In this document: positions 48,301 to 58,937 of the stretch, piece after piece
How the letters are laid out: each line of letters starts with the position of its first letter
Position numbering within the stretch: the stretch's first letter is position 1
Assembly (NCBI GenBank): GCA_022559845.1
Contig: CM040126.1
Location: 142,546,064 to 142,610,063 of the forward strand
Length of the DNA: 64,000 nt
Source of the DNA: Amorphophallus konjac
Lineage: Eukaryota; Streptophyta; Magnoliopsida; Alismatales; Araceae
Direction of reading: 5' to 3'
Notes under the pieces: generated by a model
What the model was told of the DNA's origin: nothing
Databases searched by the model: none
Seen by the model: only the letters and a program-made list of their open reading frames with translations
Made by a program: the position numbers and the translations under genes

Positions 48301-49145
48301 CCCCCCTCTCGGCAGGCTTCATCACGGCGTGAAGGAAGCAGCTTCCCGGCGCGCGTCTTTCAATCGGGGAGGCCTCCCGGCGCCAAAGGGCATGGCTTCC
48401 CGGCGCCCCCCCCCCCCTCATATGGGCTTTTGGGCCTTGGTGAGGGTCTCTCGGCGCCATTCTCTAGAGCTCATTCGGCAAGCCCATTCAGGGCTTTTAA
48501 ACTTCATATGCACTTCGACCTCTCTTAGTTCTTCCAGTATATCTTCCAGAACCGAGGAAGTCCATCTAGTGGTGACATAGCTTCTATTTCATAGATTTTC
48601 ATCAGTCTGCAGATAGGGGTTTCATCAGTCCGTAGACAGGGGTTTCATCAGTATTGCCATCTGAATGGTGACAAAACCGGGTATTATCTTATTGATATCG
48701 TCACTTGAATGGTGACGAGCTCGGACATCAGTTTTAGTCTGGAAAGACTTCAGCCGGGTGTATAATCTGTGGAGACGATTCTTCTTGTGTTTGGACTTTG
48801 CAAAAGCCTTTACAATCTTCATCTGCCGGCACCGGCTTCATCCTTATCTTTTATCACATCTGTCAATAAGCCGACATCTGGCCTATGCTGACATGTCATC
48901 TGTGGGCTCTTGGATGTAACAGTAACATAGCTCTTAGTAAAAGTGTGCTGGGAGGTCCCATCAGTCGAGTGACTGCTGCTTTATCAGTGTTATCGTCTGA
49001 ATAATATCGGCACCGGCTATCGGTTTGGCCGACAAAGGCTTCAGCTGGGTAAAAGGTTGGCGGACTTCATCATTGGCCTTTCACTGTTGGTCTGATCCTC
49101 TTTTCAACTGTGCTTTCACCCTTGTTCATTTTCAAGGCGTCAACA
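45334..49145 (-). repeat. 3' LTR of the Tat element (about 3.8 kb)
   Basis: On the minus strand it begins TGTTGACGCC at 49145, directly after a purine tract. The same start is used by the left copy at 40765. The far end near 45334 (GGCATGCCA) is inferred from the CA ending and from similarity that begins there with 12958. A TATA box (TATAAAA) lies at 48287-48293. TCTCGGCGC-type words are dispersed through it (45940-46200, 46750-47230, 48300-48460). 48590-49080 holds diverged units related to the stem-loop arrays (for example TCGTCAC-TTGAATG-GTGACGA). Confidence 0.78.
48287..48293 (-). promoter_or_regulatory. LTR TATA box
   Basis: TATAAAA on the minus strand, about 850 bases from the LTR start. 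The left-hand LTR has its TATA box at nearly the same distance, which supports it as the element's promoter. Confidence 0.65.
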
Positions 49146-49158
49146 AATGCCCCCCACC
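49146..49158 (-). other. Polypurine tract of the Tat element
   Basis: Minus strand AGGTGGGGGGCATT, abutting the LTR. The same feature occurs at 40766-40780. Confidence 0.8.
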
Positions 49159-49344
49159 TGCGGGCGGCGTAAGCGCAGAATAAGCGGCACGGGGCTTGCA
49201 GGTGTCTTCGTCATTCGAGGGTATCTTCCTCAATTTGTTTTCAATCTGGTTCTCAGACCTGATCATCTTGATGCAACAGTATTTTGCACACTTATCTTCC
49301 CTTTTCATATTTTCATTCTTCATATTTTCTTTATTTTCAGCAAT

Positions 49345-49668
49345 TCGGAGCTTCTCGGCACAGGGCCATAGGCTTCTCGGCATGACCCTCTCGGCGCAAG
49401 GCTTCTCGGCATGCAAGATCTTCCGGCGCGAGGCTTCTCGGCGTGAGGGGCCTCTCGGCGCGGCCGAAGGAGGGCTATCGGCCTAGGTGCTCTCGGCGCG
49501 CCTTTGGCCGAAGGGGGGGTCTCTCGGCCTGGGTTCTCGGCATGGGGGAGATCTCGGCGCGCCCTTTGTCCGCATGGGGTTCTCGGCATAGGGGCTCTCG
49601 GCGCGCCCTTTGGCCGCCTGGGGGTCTCGGCGTGGGGGGTTCTCGGCGCGCATTGTTTTGCGCCGAGA
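49345..49668 (+). repeat. TCTCGGC repeat cluster upstream of the PMD gene
   Basis: About 15 copies of YTCTCGGC, most followed by GCG or ATG, are spaced 15-35 bp apart. The cluster ends in a perfect 9-bp inverted repeat, TCTCGGCGC / GCGCCGAGA, at 49641-49668. It stops about 20 bp before a TATA-like box. Confidence 0.85.
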
Positions 49669-49679
49669 AGCCTCTCCCG

Positions 49680-50035
49680 CCCTTTCTCCTATTTAACCCC
49701 CCCCGAGAGGGTCTTCTTCTCATTTCTTCATCTTCTTTCTCTTTCTTCATTTCTTTCTCCTTCTTCCGTTTTCTTTCATCGGCGGGAGCTTCTTCTCCTC
49801 TCGACCGCTCTCGTTTTTCTTCCCGTTTAGTTGGATTTCGCCCTGGTAGGACGTTACTTGGGATTTAATCCCTTTTTCTTTCGGGTTCACCCCCTCTTGG
49901 TCGGTGATTCCCTATTCTCCTTGGGCAGACCCCGAATAAGGGGAGGTGCTGCCGAAATTTTCATAGAATCTCATGTTACAATCTTTATAAGACTGGCTTT
50001 TAATTCACACTTTTTCTCCGACTGCAGGCACTGCA
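49680..50035 (+). promoter_or_regulatory. Probable promoter and 5' leader of the PMD gene
   Basis: CTATTTAA at about 49688-49695 is a TATA-like box. About 30 bases on comes a strongly pyrimidine-rich stretch (49712-49775, TTCTTCTCATTTCTTC...), typical of plant start regions. TTTTCTCCGACTGCAG ends at about 50027, nine bases before the start codon, and looks like the 3' splice site of a leader intron. All of this is inferred from sequence only. Confidence 0.5.
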
Positions 50036-53000
50036 ATGGCTTCCAGTTCTAATGTTGCATCTTCCGGAGCTGTTGGTGCTAGCTCATCGGCCCAGCCAGA
50101 CATATCTCGGGCCACAGTAAATTGGCTGAATGTGCACAGCCTGGATTTCGGATATGATAGGATAGCTTCAGTTGACGAGTCATCTGACTCTGAAACTGAC
50201 ACCGTGTCGACGGCCCGGGTATACTCCACGGCGACCGAGACATGCTTCAGGCGGGATGATAGCTATCGGCCAGACCTCCCGAAGGACCGACATTTAATGC
50301 CGTTCATCCGGACTTTCACAGTGGGTGGCATGCGAGATTACCGGATAGCTCGCGTGGTTAAAGCTGCCATCCTTACTGAGCGAGATAGCCTGAAGGGCTC
50401 AGTGTATCGCAGCAAGGCCATCTATCTTCCTGGGGAAAAGCGCGACTGGGATGCAGTCCTTGGCATATCGGAGCTGGAACCAGAGAAGAAGATGCTGGTC
50501 CGGGCCCCGAATTCACACCTGCCCGATGGGATAATGCCAGCGGCCGAGTTCATAGGGAGAAGCCCAGCTATGGTATGTTGTTGGCACCATTAAAGTGGGG
50601 ATATCGCGAAGAGCCCTTCGTGCTGAATTGTTCGGCCGTTCAGTTCAAGTACCATCTGGCCGCTGGTTGGTTCGGGGATGCCAAAATCACTGACGCGCAC
50701 TTATTCCGAGTAGGATCAGTGGAGTTTACCGAGTTTGTTCTGAAGGAATATGCCCCTCTGCTGATCAGAGCCGGGGTGTATCACAGCGTCTTCGCTTCTA
50801 GATTCCGGTATCCCATATTCCGAGGGTTGTGCTGTGGAATGTTTGAAGTGTTCTGCCCTTTATTCAACACTTTCTATACAGCAGAGGGGGAGACATCCCT
50901 GGACCTCTGGAGTTTATCACAGCTCTCCGGCCTGCCCATTGATGGCGAGCCGTATGAGGAAGTTTGCTTGTCAGATTCCGAGAAGGATAGCTCTGATGGC
51001 GAGGGCAAGTATTCCATTGGCTTCTCATATCGATATCTGATGAAGGTATACCGCTCCATCTGTCTGGCGTATAGCAGAGGGTCCTCTAAAGGCTATCAAC
51101 CCCGAGAGAAGGGCAGCAAACTGAGGGTCCGGATAGGGCAGTGGATCCAGTATTTCTTTGACGGTCCCCTGAAGTATGCAGACTTTCCTTCCATGGGTCC
51201 GGCTGCTAGCAAGCAGATAAGGGCCCCTCGCTATAAGTCGGCGCTGCCATCCTCATTGCGCCGTGCAGGCAGCGGTGGTCCCAACCCAGCAGGCGTAGAC
51301 CCCATCACACACTGTGCGGCTTATTTCACATTTTGGCTGTGCACTTTCGCTCTCCCACAAGGGGACGAGACAGTTATTCGGCCAGAGGCCATATATCCAG
51401 CTTGTCAGATGGCATGGGGGATGAAGCTGTCGCTCTGCCCAGTGGCCCTGTGTTTGATATATAAATCTTTGGGGGACCTGTACAAGCATTGGACTCCCCG
51501 TTCTTTGAGGACCGTGGGTCCTTTTCATTTCTTCAACGCCTGGGTCTGCAGTATATTCCCTGAATTAGCTCCGAGAACCTTGCAGGCGGATACAGTGTTA
51601 CCTAGGATGGTTGAATTTGCCAGCGCTGAGCCTGGTCCCTTTTATGATCAGCTGTTTAAAATAAGGGGCCGACTGATAAAAGTACCAGTGGACGCCCCTG
51701 GCAGCATACATTTCTGGAGCTTGGCGGCAGGTTCAGCTCCTTTGATTGATCCTCAGAGAGAGTGCAAGCTGGAAGAGACAGAGACATATATCCATCCTGT
51801 CTCAAGAGTCAACACTGCCCGGCCAATCTTGGAACCGGAGCTGGTGAGATGGGCCATGGCAATTCGGCCCAGTGTTTTGGTCTACAGGAAGGGTGGCCTG
51901 CTTCTGTTGGAGCCATACTATCCGTTCCGATTTGGGCGAAACTTCGGCTACGACCAGCATATTCCTACCTCAGTTGCCCAGTTTCCCCTGGATAGCCGGG
52001 CCAAGCACGGGTCCATCATTGTTGGCGAGGGCCGGTTGTGGTGGGATTTCTATCATCGCCAGGATGATGTAGTTTTCAGGGTGCCCACTGTTTCTAACCG
52101 TGTTCCCCGGGTAACACCAGAATATATCAAATGGTGGAATATCCGGACCGGCTTTTATAGGGACGGTAGGGGTGCCTTCTGGGATGTGGCAGAGCGCTCC
52201 TTCCTGAAACAGCAGCCTGGGCCAGTGTTTGATATTTCTGAGGCCCACTTGAAGAAACTTTACTCACAACACCTGAGGGAGGCGGAGAATTATCTGAATC
52301 AGCGGCGGGCCTTGAAGGAAAAGAGTTCCGAGCTGCTTGCTCCTGTCTTCGCTGCTATCAACGAGGACACTTTTATGCAGAGTTTGGAACATCTGAGCCA
52401 TGTAGGGGGCGCTCGCTTGGAGGTGCAGCAATACCCATTTCCTGTCGAAGAGCCGCTCCCGACAGTAGCTTCTTGGAGGGGTCCAATTGATAAATTTCAT
52501 CCATATAGGACGTTTGTACGTCGAGAAGATAGAACTCAGACGTACTACAGGCAAACGTCCTGGTTGTTCATTTTGCTAAATTTGCATGGATTATCTGCAG
52601 AAAGCCTGATAGCTGGCATATTGAACATGCCACTGTTTATATCATTTCATTATGTCGATGGTTGGGGCATGGACCATCTTGACTTATTTCGATGCCTTGA
52701 CTGTCACAGCCATAATGATCTGGCTGCTTTAGTAGAGAAGTGCCAGATATTTGGTGATGTGTGCTGGCTCATCAAGGAGGCTGCTTCCCGCTCCAAGGAG
52801 GTAGCTTATCTGTACTGGCCACTTTCTGTATTCTATGACGGCCCGGCAGGTAAGATTTCTTCTTTTCTGATTGCAGTGTTTTCTGCTTAGCATCTGAATT
52901 TCGCACCCACTGATCCCATCACCCTTCTGCCACTTTCAACAGACCGGCCTGATATAAAGCGGCATGGGCTCTATGGAAAGATTATTGCGCAGGCCGAGAA

Positions 53001-55223
53001 GCCTACTTATTTTGAAGTCCCTGCTGCAGCACCGACCACTACTCCCCTGCCTCCTGGTAAGAAGAGGAAGGCTTCCGCAGTCAAAACTGCATTTGGGAAG
53101 GCCAGGAAGGCCAAAAAGGCCCATATTCAACAGTCGACTCCGGTGGCGATGGACACTGGGACCCCTCTCCCCGCCATTCACTCATTCGATGAGTTTGAGC
53201 TACAAAGGGAGGCTGCTCAGACACCGGTTCAGGGTAACATCAAAAGCTTGCATTTGCATTCTTCACTGTCTTCTGCAAGATCTCAAAGAAGTCCTTGAAT
53301 CTGACCCATTCTTTTTGCACAGCCCAAGAGACAGTCATAGCACCTTCTGTGGTGGAGACCAGATTGCATTCTCCTACGCCGGCTAGTGAGGCGGGGGGTA
53401 AGTGTATCTTCTCATCTGTTTCATACCTGTATTTGCTTTCTTTGCTACATTTCTCAGAGGTCTCTTTTTGCATCAGTGGCAGGCGAGGAACAGACTGAGG
53501 CTATGGTGACAGAAGAATTGCTTCAACCACAGGAGGGTTACAAGGCTCAGTCGAAGCAGCGTACTGTTCCGGCCAGGCGCATAATTACTCGGTCTGCATC
53601 TCGACATGTTTTAGAGGTGGCCCCACAGCGTATAGCTAGTGTGGAAATATCCTCAGGCAGTTCTAAGACCGCCTCTGATGAGGAGGAAGCGACCTTCAGG
53701 GACAGTGAGGGGGATGCTTCTGAATCAGAGGCCCCACTTGTATTTGCAAAAGGTGCTCTGTCTTTTCAGCCTGCTAAGCTGGTGGTGCTATCTCCTGAGG
53801 AGGAGTTGCAAGAGGAGTTTGCCGGGCTCGATACCGAGATTGACATAACTCCACCATTTGTCATTCCGACTACGGAGCTTCCTTCTCTTTCACCCCACTT
53901 CGAGGATGTGGACCCTGCTTCAGGGGTGGGTTCCTTTTCATGTTTGTTGCTTCATCTGCCCCCCCCCTCTTTCTTCCTTTTTTTTTCTAGCGCTGAAGTT
54001 GCTTTGTTTTGGTCTCAGGGCATTGCCATTGCTAGCTCAGACATAACTGCGGCTATCACGACATTTCTTCTATAAACTGGGCTATTGTCCCTTTTCAGCC
54101 TTTAACTTGCACGGGAATTCCTGAGATCATTCGCCCTGTGCCAGCGCGGATACAGTCTTCGACAGATTTAGCATCGTTGGACTTAGGATCATCAGGAGAG
54201 ATTTCCCTCCTTGTTAAGGCCTCAGAGTTCAGAGCCGAAATAGACCCAGCCAGAAGCTCCGCTTTTATACCGGCTGCCATAATGTCAATCGCGCCTGAGT
54301 CAGCAGTCCCTGCCACAGTGGCTATAGAGACTGGATTTTTGCCTTTACAGACTAGGGACCCTTCGCCCCCATTATCAGGAAGAGTAGCTGGAGACGAAGC
54401 CTTTATTCAGGAGACTCATGAAGAGATAGCTCCATCATTCATTGGTCCTCCCTCCGTGAATGTTCAAGCCATAGCACCCGAGACAGCGGTGGAGGGGGAA
54501 TCTTTAGTTCAGCCAGAGGGCACGGAGAGGGACCGGCCAGTTCTTCCAGCAGATTTGCCGTCTTCATCCTCTCAGCCGGATGTCGCACTGTGGGCAGATA
54601 TTGATAGCGAAGTGACCTTCGAAGTAGCTCCTCTTCCTTTGCCTGGCTTTACTTCACCTGAGAGTTTTGTCTGGCAACATCTGGGCATGCTGCGCCAGCT
54701 AGTGGAGTCCCAGCCCGGACTAAGCTATCCACAGTTGAAGGAGATAGCTGAGCGCTTCACCGCCGGCTTGCAGGCGATGGGATGTCCCATAGAAATATGG
54801 GCCCAGCGGGTTCTTTTATTGTTAAAATTTGTTCATCGTCGGGATTTCTTGACACATATCATGTCTGACAAACTGGCGGCTTTGAAGTTGCAAAGAATGG
54901 AATGCAAATCCGAGCTGGCGAAGATGAACTCTATTCTTCAGGAGCGACAGTGCCAAATGCAGTCTTTGGCGGAGCGGGAGCAGTTTGTGCGCGACCGGAT
55001 AACTACCCTGGAAGCTGAACTGTCCGATCTCCGAGCTGAGCTGCCGCAGCTAACAACTTCTCGACCGCAGCTCGAGGAAGAAGCAGCTCTATTAGAGGGG
55101 CAGGTGGCGTCCTTTCAAGACGAGTCCGTTCGACTGCAGGAGGAGGAGGCTCGTCTTCATGAACTGGGAGCCGCCCCTTATGTGGGTCTTCTGGCTTTCG
55201 AGGATATCTTCAGGCAGCCATGA
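50036..55223 (+). CDS. PMD (aminotransferase-like plant mobile domain) protein, five exons, antisense in the Tat element
   Basis: Proposed exons are 50036-52849, 52943-53233, 53323-53397, 53477-53925 and 54099-55223. All introns are GT-AG, the first three in phase 1 and the last in phase 0, and the frame stays open throughout. The product would be about 1,580 residues. A PMD fold spans roughly residues 190-600, with the family's LWSLSQLSGLPIDGEPYEE and FALPQGDETVIRPEAIY, then CPVALCLIYKSLGDLYKHW. Residues about 975-1000 are basic (GKKRKASAVK, GKARKAKKA) and could be a nuclear signal. The middle is acidic and serine-rich. About residues 1465-1570 form a long coiled coil. One break exists at 50573: either a 2-base frameshift or a 23-base GT-AG segment. 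PMD proteins occur in plant transposons and as silencing-related host genes. The role here is unknown. Confidence 0.78.
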
Positions 55224-55499
55224 ACCATCTTCTCTTTCTTTTCCTTTTGTACTCTTTTGCGATACAACGTCCCCTCGGGGCCCTTTATGTACTCACTTAT
55301 TAATGAAAAGAAATCTTTGGCTTCACGCGTATCCATTTTCTTCTGCATGTGGTTTTATCACTTTGAGAAGTGGGGTAGCGGTTTTAGCAATTCCTCATGC
55401 GAATGGCCCGTACTTGGCAGGAGAGCGTCCACCCCCTCAGAGAAAGGATGGGGAACTCGCTCCACCGCGTGACGGCATCCGGGGAGGTGCTTAAACCGG

Positions 55500-56480
55500 A
55501 TTCTGTTGGTAGCAGCAATCGTCCCTCTTGGCAATATGTGCTGCGAGGGAGACAATTTGCAGAAATGTGAAAGAAGAGGCTTCATCGGAATAGACGAAAG
55601 GTGTAGACCGGGTAGAGGTTATAGCAGGTGGGACATTGAAAAAGGGTATGGGGTTTTCATCAGAACGGCCATAAAGTCCGAACTGGACAGATTGTATCAT
55701 TGGCCGGGCGATGTACCGATCAGCCAACGGTTGACTTCATCATCGATATTGAGCTTATATCGATGCAAGGGGGATTTCATATGTTTTATCAGAATAGACG
55801 TAAGGTCTAAACTGGATAGGGTTTCATCATTGATCGGGCAAGGTGCCAATCGATCAATAGTTGGTTTCATCATCGATATTGGGTTTATATCGACGCAAAG
55901 AAGAGTTTCATCAGCATAGACGAAAGGTCTAAACTGGCTAGGGTTTCATCATTGATCGGGCAGGGTGCCAATAGATCAACAGTTGGTTTCATCATCGATA
56001 TTGGGTTTATATCGATGCAAAGAAGAGTTTCATCAGCATAGACGAAAGGTCTAAACCGGCTAGGGTTTCATCATTGATCGGGCAGGGTGCCATTCGATCA
56101 ACAGTTGGTTTCATCATCGATATTAGGTTTATATCGATGCAAAGAAGAGTTTCATCAGCATAGACGAAAGGTCTAAACTGGCTAGGGTTTCATCATTGAT
56201 CGGGCAGGGTGCCAATCGATCAACAGTTGGTTTCATCATCGATATTGGGTTTATATCGATGCAAAGAAGAGTTTCATCAGCATAGACGAAAGGTCTAAAC
56301 CGGCTAGGGTTTCATCATTGATCGGGCAGGGTGCCAATCGATCAACAGTTGGTTTCATCATCGATATTGGGTTTATATCGATGCAAATAAGAGTTTCATC
56401 AGCATAGACGAAAGGTCTAAACCGGCTAGGGTTTCATCATTGATCGGGCAGGGTGCCGGTCGATCAACAGTGGGACGTCG
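55500..56480 (+). repeat. 122-bp tandem array of stem-loop units (array 1)
   Basis: The phrase GGTTTCATCATCGATATTRGG starts at 55863, 55985, 56107, 56229 and 56351, exactly 122 bp apart. Diverged units flank these. Each unit has TCGATAT-TGGGTTT-ATATCGA, then AGAC-GAAAG-GTCT, then TTGATCG-GGC-AGGGT-GCC-AAT-CGATCAA (for example 56196-56223). 55224-55500 before it is the 3' flank of the PMD gene with no further feature. Confidence 0.92.
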
Positions 56481-56800
56481 GTAGAGCCGTAGGTCTCGTC
56501 AGGATAGACGTAAGGTCTATTCCAGCAGGTTTTATCGTAGGTGAGGCTTGCCAAGAAATGCGTAGGCTTCATCAGGACAGACGTGAGGTCTGAGCTGGAC
56601 AGGCTTCATCAGAATGGTGATGGGTTTCGTTGTCGGTGGGACGTTTGAAAGAGGGTATGTGAATTTTATCAGGGTAAACGTAAGGTCTATCCCGGAAGGG
56701 TTTTATCATCGGTGGGGAATGAAGCCAACTGACCGACGGGAGGTTTCATCAGTGAAAGGGAGGTAAAGGTAGCGTGCCTGTTGGCATAGAACTTTTGAAT

Positions 56801-57020
56801 TACCACATTATTGACCCAAGTGCCCTTTCGGGTTTTCACCGGAGCCAGCCCCCTCTTGCTTTTGCCCACGCACCCTTTCGGGTTTTCACGTGGCGGGGTA
56901 CCCGATTTTACCTGCAGTGCCCTTTCAGGTTTTCATCACAGCTGGGTTTTGGCCATTTTTGCCCTTGTCCGGGATATCCGAACAAGCCTGGCGGGGTATC
57001 TCTATTTTTAACCCCATTTT
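56801..57020 (+). repeat. CCCTTTCGGGTTTTCAC block, copy A
   Basis: Three copies of CCCTTTCRGGTTTTCAY within 110 bp, then an inverted repeat CTTGTCCGG-GATAT-CCGAACAAG at 56964-56986. The block recurs 1,075 bp downstream. Confidence 0.9.
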
Positions 57021-57104
57021 TTTTATTTATATATACGTATATATATTTCTTGAATTGGGGCTTCAGCACGGATCAGGAGATGTGCTGCTCCATTAGTGAC
57101 TGCT

Positions 57105-57770
57105 CTTATCATCGGTATTGGGTTTATACCGATGCAAGGATTTCATAGGCTTCATCAGGATAGACGTAAGGTCTAGACTGGGTAGGTTTCATCATTGATC
57201 GGGCAGTGTACCAATCGATCAACAGCAGGTTTCATCATCGGTATTGGGTTTATACCAATGCAAGGATTTCATAGGTTTCATCAGGATAGACGAAAGGTCT
57301 AGCCTGGATAGGTTTCATCGTTGATTAGGCAGTGTGCCAATCGATCAACAGTTGGTTTCATCATCAATATTGGGTTTATATCGGTGCAAAGGATTTCATA
57401 GGTTTTATCGGCATAGACGTAAGGCCTAAGCCGGACAGGTTTCATTGCTGATCGGGTGAGTGTGCCCATTGATCAGCAGCAGGTTTCATCACGGTATTGG
57501 GTTTATACCAATGCAAGGATTTCATAGGTTTCATCAGGATAGACGAAAGGTCTGGCCTGGATAGGTTTCATCGTTGATTAGGCAGTGTGCCAATCGATCA
57601 ACAGTTGGTTTCATCATCGATATTGGGTTTATATCGGTGCAAAGGATTTCATAGGTTTTATCGGCATAGACGTAAGGTCTAAACCGGACAGGTTTCATTG
57701 CTGATCGGGTGAGTGTGCCCATTGATCAGCAGCAGGTTTCATCACGGTGGGACCTGGGACAAGGTATGAG
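57105..57770 (+). repeat. Stem-loop tandem array 2
   Basis: About five units of roughly 122-125 bp, with a two-unit higher-order repeat of about 245 bp. Stem arms differ from array 1 but still pair: ATCGGTAT / ATACCGAT at 57111-57133, and GCTGATC / GATCAGC at 57447-57477. Confidence 0.88.
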
Positions 57771-57875
57771 GGCTTTTATCAGGATAGACGTAGGGCCTAT
57801 ACTGAGTGGGTCTAATCGTCGATCGGGCAAGGCCCCGGTCGATTGACGAGGAGTTTTTGAGGCTTTCTTTGGGAT

Positions 57876-58100
57876 TATCACATTACTGACCCAAGTGCCC
57901 TTTCGGGTTTTCACCGGAGCCAGCCCCCTCTTACTTTTGCCCACGCGCCCTTTCGGGTTTTCACGTGGCGGGGTACCCGATTTTGCCTGCAGTGCCCTTT
58001 CGGGTTTTCACCACAGCCGGGTTTTTGGCCATTTTTTGCCCTTGTTCAGAATATCTGAACAAGACTGGCGGGGTATCAGTATTTTTAACCCCATTTTTCT
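57876..58100 (+). repeat. CCCTTTCGGGTTTTCAC block, copy B
   Basis: Near copy of 56801-57020. Its inverted repeat reads CTTGTTCAGA-ATA-TCTGAACAAG (58041-58063), a perfect 10-bp pairing. Confidence 0.9.
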
Positions 58101-58149
58101 TTTCTTTTCTTCTTTTTTTTTTATTTGGTATGCGAGCTGAGAGAGAGGG

Positions 58150-58912
58150 CAGCTTGGGCAGGGCGAGATGCCACTGAACCAGGGAGAGGGTAGCTTGATC
58201 AGGTCGGAGTGCCATTGACCAAGATGAAGTGGCCTGATTAAGGCGGAGTGCCGCTAACCGAGGAATGGGTAGCTCGGCTAGGGCGGAGTGCCGCTAAACC
58301 AAGAAATGAGGTAGCTCGGCTAGGGCGGAGTGCTGCTAGACCAAGAAAGAGGTAGCTTGGTTAGGGCGGAGTGCCGCTAGACCAAGAAGGAGGTAGCTTG
58401 GCTAGGGCGGAATGCCACTAGACCAAGAAAGAAGGGTAGCTCGGTTAGGGCGGAGTGCCACTAACCCAAGAAAAGGGTAGCTTGGTTAGGGCGGAGTGCC
58501 ATTAGACCAAGGAGGAGGTAGCTTGGTTAGGGCGGAGTGCCACTAGACCAAGGAGAAGGGTAGCTCGGTTAGGACGAAGTGCCGCTAGACCAAGGAAAAG
58601 GGTAGCTCGGTTAGGACGGAGTGCCGCTAGACCAAGGAAAAGGTAGCTCGGTTAGGACGGAGTGCCGCTAGACCAAGGAAGAGGTAACTTGGTTAGGACG
58701 GAGTGTCGCTAGACCAAGGAAGAGGGTAGCTTGGTTAGGACAGAGTGCCGCTAGACCAAGGAAGAGGTAGCTCGGTTAGGACGGAGTGCCGCTAGACCAA
58801 GGAAAAGGGTAGCTTGGTTGGGGCGGAGTGCCGCTAGACCAAGGAAAAGGGTAGCTCGGTTGGGATGGAGTGCCACTAGACCAAGGAAGAGGTAGCTTTT
58901 TGCCCGATTACT
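58150..58912 (+). repeat. 42-bp tandem array of stem-loop units (array 3)
   Basis: About 17 units of 41-43 bp. A typical unit is 58522-58552: CTTGGT-TAG-GGC-GGAGT-GCC-A-CTA-G-ACCAAG, a nearly complete hairpin with short GGC/GCC, TAG/CTA and CTTGGT/ACCAAG stems. The first two or three units are diverged. The reverse strand can be read as 14-residue repeats, but unit length varies, so I do not call a protein. Confidence 0.92.
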
Positions 58913-58937
58913 CGGGGAATATTGGTTGGGCAGCATT

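Noticed and set aside
48011..48528. Open frames on both strands of 142-149 codons in the Tat LTR
   Set aside because: Composition is biased (runs of S, F, R, E) and the frames sit in pyrimidine-rich and TCTCGGC repeat DNA, with no domain and no conservation evidence.
58751..58936. Repeat protein of 14-residue units on the minus strand
   Set aside because: Unit lengths vary between 41 and 43 bp so the frame is not kept across the array; the hairpin pattern explains the sequence better.
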